Assembly: GCA_022361535.1 (NCBI GenBank)
Contig: JAKSAU010000539.1
Location: 1-10,970, forward strand
Source of the DNA: Desulfobacterales bacterium
GTDB lineage: Bacteria > Desulfobacterota > Desulfobacteria > Desulfobacterales > Desulfobacteraceae
Reading direction: 5' to 3'
DNA length: 10,970 nucleotides
Below, piece after piece: positions 6,212 to 10,970 of this stretch; position 1 is the first letter of the stretch, and every line of letters begins with the position of its first letter. Both the position numbers and the translations under genes were made by a program. Under the pieces are notes generated by a model that was not told the origin of the DNA, made no database searches, and saw only the letters and a list, made by a program, of their open reading frames with translations.

Positions 6212-7006
6212 TTATACCAAGAAAAAGGTGATGATATAGTCGAAGACTAATATCAGTATACATGAGTTAACAACCGCATTGGTGGTGGCCAAGGACACGC
6301 TCTTTGCCCCCTGCCCGGTTTTACCGCTATCCAAATGTGCATAATATCCTTTATAGCAGCACATAGTTGTAACCAGTAAAGCAAATACCATAGCTTTAAA
6401 AAAACCCCCGGCGATATCCTGCATACTGATACTTCTTATCACTTTATCCATATATATATGTTCATTGATTCCAAGCATAACGGAACCTGAAAGATACCCG
6501 CCGAAAATTCCCGTAACATCAAACAGCGCTGTAAGCAGAGGAAAGCTGATCAAGGCAGCTACAAGGCGCGGAGAAAATGTAAATCGGATAGGATTGATCT
6601 GCATGGTTTCAAGTGCATCAATCTGTTCTGAAATTCTCATTACACCAAGCTCTGCGGCCATGGCTGAACCTGCCCTGGCCGCAATCATAATAGCTGATAA
6701 TACCGGGCCTAACTCCCGGATTAAGGTCATGGCTACAGCAGATCCAAGCGCTGCTTCAGAGCCAAAGCTGACAAGGGTGTGATACCCTTGAAGGCCTAAG
6801 ACCATTCCGGTAAACGTTGCTGTCAGTACAATTACGAACATGGATTTGGCACCAATAAACCAGATCTGTTCCATTATTTTTGACGTCTGGAATGGCAAGA
6901 CCGCAGCCTGGATAATTCCGGCACACAAAAACATGATCATTCTGCCTACCGATTCAATGGTGTCGATGCTTGTTTTACCTAATGTCTGAAGCTGTTGTCT
7001 TAACAT
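6212..7006 (-). CDS. mlaE: MlaE, permease of the Mla lipid ABC transporter
   Basis: The protein has 264 aa and is highly hydrophobic, with about five or six membrane segments. The family core is RELGPVLSAIMIAARAGSAM at 97-116, then AAELGVMRISEQIDALETM at 117-135. These blocks define the MlaE/YrbE permease family. MlaE sits in the inner membrane as a dimer between MlaF and the MlaD ring. The N-terminal LGKTSIDTIESVGRM amphipathic stretch is also typical. The ATG at 7006 is the first possible start: an in-frame TAA lies eight codons further upstream, with no other start codon between. It has no Shine-Dalgarno sequence and lies seven bases after a TATAAG box, so the message may be leaderless. 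It is the first gene of the operon. No STAS-domain mlaB gene is found in the operon. Confidence 0.94.
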   Translation of the reverse strand: MLRQQLQTLGKTSIDTIESVGRMIMFLCAGIIQAAVLPFQTSKIMEQIWFIGAKSMFVIVLTATFTGMVLGLQGYHTLVSFGSEAALGSAVAMTLIRELGPVLSAIMIAARAGSAMAAELGVMRISEQIDALETMQINPIRFTFSPRLVAALISFPLLTALFDVTGIFGGYLSGSVMLGINEHIYMDKVIRSISMQDIAGGFFKAMVFALLVTTMCCYKGYYAHLDSGKTGQGAKSVSLATTNAVVNSCILILVFDYIITFFLV

Positions 7007-7013
7007 AACAGGG

Positions 7014-7042
7014 CTTATATAAAGTTTGTGTTAAAAAAACAA
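7014..7042 (-). promoter_or_regulatory. Candidate promoter of the mla operon
   Basis: Read on the minus strand, TTGTTT (7037-7042) and TATAAG (7014-7019, 5 of 6 matches) are 17 bp apart. The start of transcription would fall at about 7006-7008, on or next to the mlaE ATG. An alternative -35-like TTTACA lies at 7084-7089, but its paired -10 box is poor. Confidence 0.45.
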
Positions 7043-7103
7043 GTGTTCGGACAGTGTTTAAATGTTGAGAATTGAAAGGAATTTGTAAAAATGTGTGAAT
7101 AGA

Positions 7104-7130
7104 TTGACACGTGGAAAAAAATCCTATACG
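7104..7130 (+). promoter_or_regulatory. Candidate promoter of the RHH-protein/activase operon
   Basis: A perfect TTGACA (7104-7109) is followed, 15 bp later, by TATACG (7125-7130, 4 of 6 matches). The spacing is shorter than the usual 17 bp, which would make the promoter weak or dependent on a regulator. It lies about 60 bp before the start codon and is divergent from the mla promoter. Confidence 0.4.
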
Positions 7131-7152
7131 TATTAGCCAAATCCATACGGAT
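7124..7152 (+). repeat. Two near-identical 10-bp motifs 19 bp apart, possible operator
   Basis: CTATACGTAT (7124-7133) and CCATACGGAT (7143-7152) match at 8 of 10 positions, and each is partly self-complementary (ATACGTAT; ATCC-ATAC-GGAT from 7141). The 19-bp offset puts them close to two helical turns apart, roughly on the same face of the DNA. They overlap and follow the candidate -10 box in front of a gene for a possible ribbon-helix-helix protein, a class that often binds such short paired sites and represses its own promoter. The regulatory role is inference. Confidence 0.35.
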
Positions 7153-7190
7153 CTTTCATAAAAACATATCATAACTCCAGGATGGATATC

Positions 7191-7676
7191 ATGGCACAAA
7201 AAATTACACTAAGTATTCCTGATATGCTTCATGAAAAGCTTACAGAATGGCGAAGTTCATTCAATTTTTCCAAAATGTTCCAAGAGGCATTGACCGATGC
7301 CATCCATAAGAAAGAGGAGCTGCAAAAGCGCTTTTCCGAAGAATTTGACATGCCCGATATTGTAAAACGTCTCAGACAGGAAAAAAAAGACTGGGAAGAC
7401 AGCTTTTATAAAACCGGAAAAAACCAAGGTCTTATGTGGGCAAGGTCTGCTCATTATGAAGATCTTTTATACGTATTGCATTACGATACCACGTATCAGT
7501 CCAAGTATGACATTATCGGTCATGAAAATTACAGGTCCTACTTTGAGGACATCTATGACACCCATAGTTTAGGGAAATACTCTGACCAGGGAGGTGTCGA
7601 TCACGAAAGAAAATTTATGGACGGATGGTTTGACGGAGTCAATGCGTTTTGGAACGAGGTAAAGGAGCAGCTATAA
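7191..7676 (+). CDS. Hypothetical protein with ribbon-helix-helix-like N-terminus
   Basis: The protein has 161 aa from the ATG at 7191. An ATG at 7182 is in frame but overlaps the AGGA (7179-7182) that serves as ribosome binding site for 7191, eight bases away. Residues 3-40 read as a beta strand (KITLSIP), then helix, turn and helix (LHEKLTEWRSSFNFSKMFQEALTDAI), the pattern of CopG/Arc-type DNA-binding proteins. A charged, probably helical segment follows at 38-75, then GKNQGLMWARSAHYEDL at 76-92. The C-terminus, with FMDGWFDGVNAFWNEVKEQL at 142-161, is rich in aromatics and probably forms a separate small domain. I do not recognise a characterised function. Its stop is one base from the start of the activase-like gene, so the two are surely co-transcribed; it may regulate that gene or act with its product. 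Confidence 0.65.
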   Translation: MAQKITLSIPDMLHEKLTEWRSSFNFSKMFQEALTDAIHKKEELQKRFSEEFDMPDIVKRLRQEKKDWEDSFYKTGKNQGLMWARSAHYEDLLYVLHYDTTYQSKYDIIGHENYRSYFEDIYDTHSLGKYSDQGGVDHERKFMDGWFDGVNAFWNEVKEQL

Positions 7677-7677
7677 A

Positions 7678-10600
7678 ATGACTACGAAAAAGTTGATACT
7701 TGGCATTGATGTAGGCTCTGTTTCCGTTCACCTTGCAGCCTTGGATATGGAAGGAAGCCTCGTTTATCAAACAGGTGGATATCATCACGGAGAGGTAAAA
7801 AGCTGCCTGACCAGGATGTTGAGCAATCAAGTGTTTGATTCGGTCGCTTACATCGCAAAAACAGCTTCAACACCAGCATTTGTTAATTCACAAGCCTGTG
7901 TGGATGAACAAGTTGCTATTATTCGCACTGCCAAGCATTTACACAAGAATTTGGGAGCTATTTTAAATATCGGTGGTGAGCAATTCTCTTTGAGTTTCTT
8001 TGACAAGCAGGGCAATTATACCGGGGCACGCCACAACACCTCCTGTGCAGCAGGTACAGGCAGTTTTCTGGACCAGCAAGCTGGTAGGATACACTTATCA
8101 GGGTCGGCCCAAATCTCTGCTAAAGCTCTGGAAAACACAGGGACACGACCTGATATTGCAACACGATGTGCTGTTTTTGCAAAAACAGACCTGATTCATG
8201 CTCAACAGGAAGGGTATGACATAAGGCAGATCTGTGACGGACTCTGTCATGGCTTGGCAAAAAATATTGCCAATACACTTTTCAGGCAAAAAACTCCGCA
8301 GGAACCTGTTATCTTCTGCGGTGGAGTATCTCAAAATGAAGCTGTTCGCAAACACCTTGAGTCTATTACAGGTATAAATTTTGTTATTGATGATTTTTCT
8401 TTGATCTACGGTGCGCTTGGTGCTGCACTTTGTCTTAAGGAGGACATTGATAAAAATAAGGTGTTGCCCAATGCGTACGTAACTGTTGAGGACTATTTCT
8501 TAAACCAGGATAAAAAAGACGGATACAAGTATCCCGAACTTAGTCTTGATCTATCCAGCTACCCTGATTTTAAAGCGTTTAAGACATATGATTTTGATAA
8601 TGTAGAAATCGATATATATGAAAATCCTGATACCAAGAGTATTCAGCATGGATATCTTGGCCTTGATGTCGGCTCTACAAGTACCAAAAGCATTTTAATT
8701 GACCAAGATGGTGTACCTATCGCCGGCCTTTATACCAAAACAGCCTCACGGCCTGTTATGGCAGTACAGCGCCTTTTTAAAGCGTGTGACCAACTTTTAG
8801 AAGATATCGGCATCGATCTGAATATAAAAGGATGCGGAACAACAGGATCGGGCCGTCGTATTTCTGCCAAAATAATTGGCGCTGATATTGAACCGGATGA
8901 AATAACGGCTCATGCAAAAGCTGCCGTTAATTTAAATCCTAATGTTGATACAATCATAGAAATTGGCGGTCAGGACGCCAAGTTTACTTTGCTAAAAGAC
9001 GGCGTTGTCACCTCTTCTGTAATGAATACGGTATGCGCTGCTGGAACTGGCAGTTTCATTGAAGAGCAGGCTTCCAAGCTTGATTGTCCCCTTTCTGAGT
9101 ATTCTCAAAGAACTGAAGGTGTAACCGCACCTGTTTCAAGCGACCGGTGTACAGTTTTTATGGAACGCGATATCAATTATTTTTTTGCAGAAGGCCATGA
9201 AAAAAATGAAATACTGGCATCCGTTCTTCACTCAGTAAGAGACAATTACCTAACCAAAGTCGCCAGCATTGGAAAAATTGGTGAACAAGTTTTGTTTCAA
9301 GGTGCTACAGCAAGAAACAAGGCACTGGTAGCTGCGTTTGAGCAAAAACTTCAAAAACCCATACATGTATCGCGGTATTGTCATCTGACCGGTGCTTTGG
9401 GTGTTGCTCTAATGGCATTAGAAAAGAACCAAGAGGGTAAAATCCCTGTGTCAGCTTTCAGGGGATTTGGACTTTGGAAAGAAGAAATTCCGGTCCGGCA
9501 AGAGGTATGTCGTCTGTGCACCAACCACTGTAAGGTAACAATTGCAGACGTTGATGGCAGTCCCCAGGCTTACGGCTTTCTATGCGGCAGGGATTATGAG
9601 ACCAAAAAACGGGTAAACAGACAAGATAGCTATGATCTTTTTGCACAAAGAAAAGAGATTATGAAGCCTGTTACGCGTATTACAGGGCCTGCCAGGTCTG
9701 CGATAACAGTTGGGCTTCCCGATGCACTGCACATGACGGAAGATTTACCGTTTTGGCAAGTTTTCTTTAAAGAGTTGGGGCTTAAAGTGAAAACCAGCCG
9801 GAATTTAAAGGATCCTGTCAAGCTTGGTAAAAAAATTTCCGGTGCAGAATTTTGTGCTCCGGTTGTGGCACTTCACGGCCATATCAGTTACCTTCTTGAG
9901 AAATCAGATTTTGTTTTCCTACCTTTCTACTTTGAAGACAAGACAGATGAAAAAGATGCAAGGCGTCAGCATTGCTATTATACCCAGTTTACACCCGCTG
10001 TTATGGCAGGATATCTGAATAGTAAAAAAATCCTTTCTCCTATGGTGAGGTATCTGTACACAAGTTTTCATACAAAGGTAGAATTGTATAATTCATTGAA
10101 GAAACTTGGCAATAGGTTGTCTTTCTTTGAAATATCACAAGCCTATGACCGTGCCTGCAATGCTCGTAAAAGTATAGACAAAGGTTTGAAACAGGTATTT
10201 GCTGCAAACATGTCCGATGAAAATGTAAATGTCCTTTTACTTGGCCGGCCTTACACTGTCCTCTCTCCTGCAATGAATAACAATATACCTGGAATTTTTT
10301 CAAATTTGGGTATTAAAACCTTTTTTCAGGATATGGTTGAATTAGACAACCATGATTACAGCCCAATTGAACCCCTTCTCAAACAAATCCACTGGAAACA
10401 TGCTGCCAATATTTTAAAAGCAGCCTTTGTTGCAGCGAAACAAAAGAACCTTTACCCTGTTTACATATCCTCTTTTAAATGTGCCCCAGATTCATTTGGC
10501 GTGGACTATTTTAAAGAGATTATGGAGACATTTAATAAACCATATCTGGTCCTTGAATTGGATGAGCATGATTCCAGTGTTGGGTATGAAACCCGAATTG

Positions 10601-10970
10601 AAGCTGCTGTCAGAGCGTTTTCCAACCACAAAGAACAAAATGAGAAAACCAGACAGATCACAAAAGCCCAATTTACGCCAAGATTTACAAGCTCCCTTGA
10701 AAAGAAAACCATTATATTTCCGAACTGGGATGCCATCACCGGGCACCTCATTGTCAATATTCTAAAAAATGAAGGATACAATGCGATCCTGATGGAAGAG
10801 AACCAGGAAACGCTCAAAAAAGGGTTGCTGACCAATACCGGTCAATGTCTGCCACTAAACGCAGTTGCTGCAGGATTTATCCATACGGTTGATAAACATG
10901 GACTTGATCCGGCTAAAACAGTCTTGTGGCTAGATGATTCGGAAATTGCATGCAACATTAAAATGTATCC
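7678..10970 (+). CDS. Large 2-hydroxyacyl-CoA dehydratase activase-like protein (two BadF/BcrA-type ATPase domains plus CoA-activase region), 3' partial
   Basis: The frame is open for 1,097 codons from ATG 7678 to the window edge, without a stop. The start is supported by AGGAG at 7663-7667. Domain 1 (about 7-260) is a BadF/BcrA/HgdC-type ASKHA fold: GIDVGS at 9-14, C123 in CAAGTGSF, C164 in TRCAVFAK, GGV at about 215. Domain 2 (about 326-585) repeats it with GLDVGSTSTK (328-337), TTGSGR (388-393), GGQDAK (430-435), C453 and C491. In such activases two cysteine pairs hold one 4Fe-4S cluster at a dimer interface; here one chain could supply both pairs. C611, C614, C618 and C636 form a likely metal site. 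The CoA-activase/DUF2229-like region follows, with VGLPDAL (678-684), C726, LLGRPY (854-859), KCAPDS with C935, and ELDEHD...ETRIEAA (960-976). By family analogy it uses ATP to deliver low-potential electrons to a dehydratase or reductase; the partner is unknown. The protein is probably cytoplasmic. Confidence 0.88.
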   Translation, partial: MTTKKLILGIDVGSVSVHLAALDMEGSLVYQTGGYHHGEVKSCLTRMLSNQVFDSVAYIAKTASTPAFVNSQACVDEQVAIIRTAKHLHKNLGAILNIGGEQFSLSFFDKQGNYTGARHNTSCAAGTGSFLDQQAGRIHLSGSAQISAKALENTGTRPDIATRCAVFAKTDLIHAQQEGYDIRQICDGLCHGLAKNIANTLFRQKTPQEPVIFCGGVSQNEAVRKHLESITGINFVIDDFSLIYGALGAALCLKEDIDKNKVLPNAYVTVEDYFLNQDKKDGYKYPELSLDLSSYPDFKAFKTYDFDNVEIDIYENPDTKSIQHGYLGLDVGSTSTKSILIDQDGVPIAGLYTKTASRPVMAVQRLFKACDQLLEDIGIDLNIKGCGTTGSGRRISAKIIGADIEPDEITAHAKAAVNLNPNVDTIIEIGGQDAKFTLLKDGVVTSSVMNTVCAAGTGSFIEEQASKLDCPLSEYSQRTEGVTAPVSSDRCTVFMERDINYFFAEGHEKNEILASVLHSVRDNYLTKVASIGKIGEQVLFQGATARNKALVAAFEQKLQKPIHVSRYCHLTGALGVALMALEKNQEGKIPVSAFRGFGLWKEEIPVRQEVCRLCTNHCKVTIADVDGSPQAYGFLCGRDYETKKRVNRQDSYDLFAQRKEIMKPVTRITGPARSAITVGLPDALHMTEDLPFWQVFFKELGLKVKTSRNLKDPVKLGKKISGAEFCAPVVALHGHISYLLEKSDFVFLPFYFEDKTDEKDARRQHCYYTQFTPAVMAGYLNSKKILSPMVRYLYTSFHTKVELYNSLKKLGNRLSFFEISQAYDRACNARKSIDKGLKQVFAANMSDENVNVLLLGRPYTVLSPAMNNNIPGIFSNLGIKTFFQDMVELDNHDYSPIEPLLKQIHWKHAANILKAAFVAAKQKNLYPVYISSFKCAPDSFGVDYFKEIMETFNKPYLVLELDEHDSSVGYETRIEAAVRAFSNHKEQNEKTRQITKAQFTPRFTSSLEKKTIIFPNWDAITGHLIVNILKNEGYNAILMEENQETLKKGLLTNTGQCLPLNAVAAGFIHTVDKHGLDPAKTVLWLDDSEIACNIKMY

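Noticed and set aside
10427..10835. Several short reading frames on both strands near the window end
   Set aside because: All lie within the long activase-like frame, whose motifs continue through this stretch.
1..10970. Mobile elements, CRISPR arrays, tRNA or rRNA genes
   Set aside because: I saw no transposase or integrase motifs, no regularly spaced repeats, and no tRNA-like or rRNA-like sequence.

Overview
The window reads as chromosomal DNA of an anaerobic, Gram-negative sulfate reducer, probably a Desulfobacteraceae-like member of the Desulfobacterota. Three things point this way: a two-cysteine DsrC, an AhbA/AhbB-type siroheme decarboxylase (the siroheme-to-heme route used by sulfate reducers), and an outer-membrane lipid transport (Mla) operon that implies two membranes. 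The genus is an inference from gene content only. The window contains no rRNA, tRNA, CRISPR array, transposase or prophage gene.

Region 1 (1-1979, + strand) is redox and sulfur metabolism. It holds the 3' end of a dicluster 4Fe-4S protein and an FAD/NAD(P)-binding reductase with a C-terminal Fe-S motif; together they resemble AsrA/AsrB, the beta/gamma subunits of sulfhydrogenase, or FlxB/FlxA. A 183-bp gap with its own strong promoter and 5' leader follows, then dsrC, which ends in two tandem hairpins. A plausible reading is that the flavin/Fe-S module moves electrons between NAD(P)H and partners encoded upstream of the window, and that DsrC is the nearby protein thiol/disulfide carrier of dissimilatory sulfite reduction.

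Region 2 (2077-3401, + strand) carries a siroheme decarboxylase subunit and a nitrilase-superfamily amidohydrolase of unknown substrate.

Region 3 (3481-7006, - strand) is a compact Mla phospholipid-transport operon in the order mlaE-mlaF-mlaD-mlaC-mlaA: permease, ATPase, MCE-domain protein, periplasmic carrier and outer-membrane component. MlaA is part of the operon, mlaB is absent between mlaE and mlaA, and this MlaA has no lipobox cysteine.

Region 4 (7007-10970, + strand) is divergent from mla. A 184-bp intergenic region carries candidate promoters for both directions and a pair of phased near-repeats. It is followed by a small protein with a ribbon-helix-helix-like N-terminus and, one base later, a very large 2-hydroxyacyl-CoA dehydratase activase-like protein. 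The latter has two ASKHA ATPase domains plus a CoA-activase C-terminal region, is open to the end of the window, and so continues beyond it.
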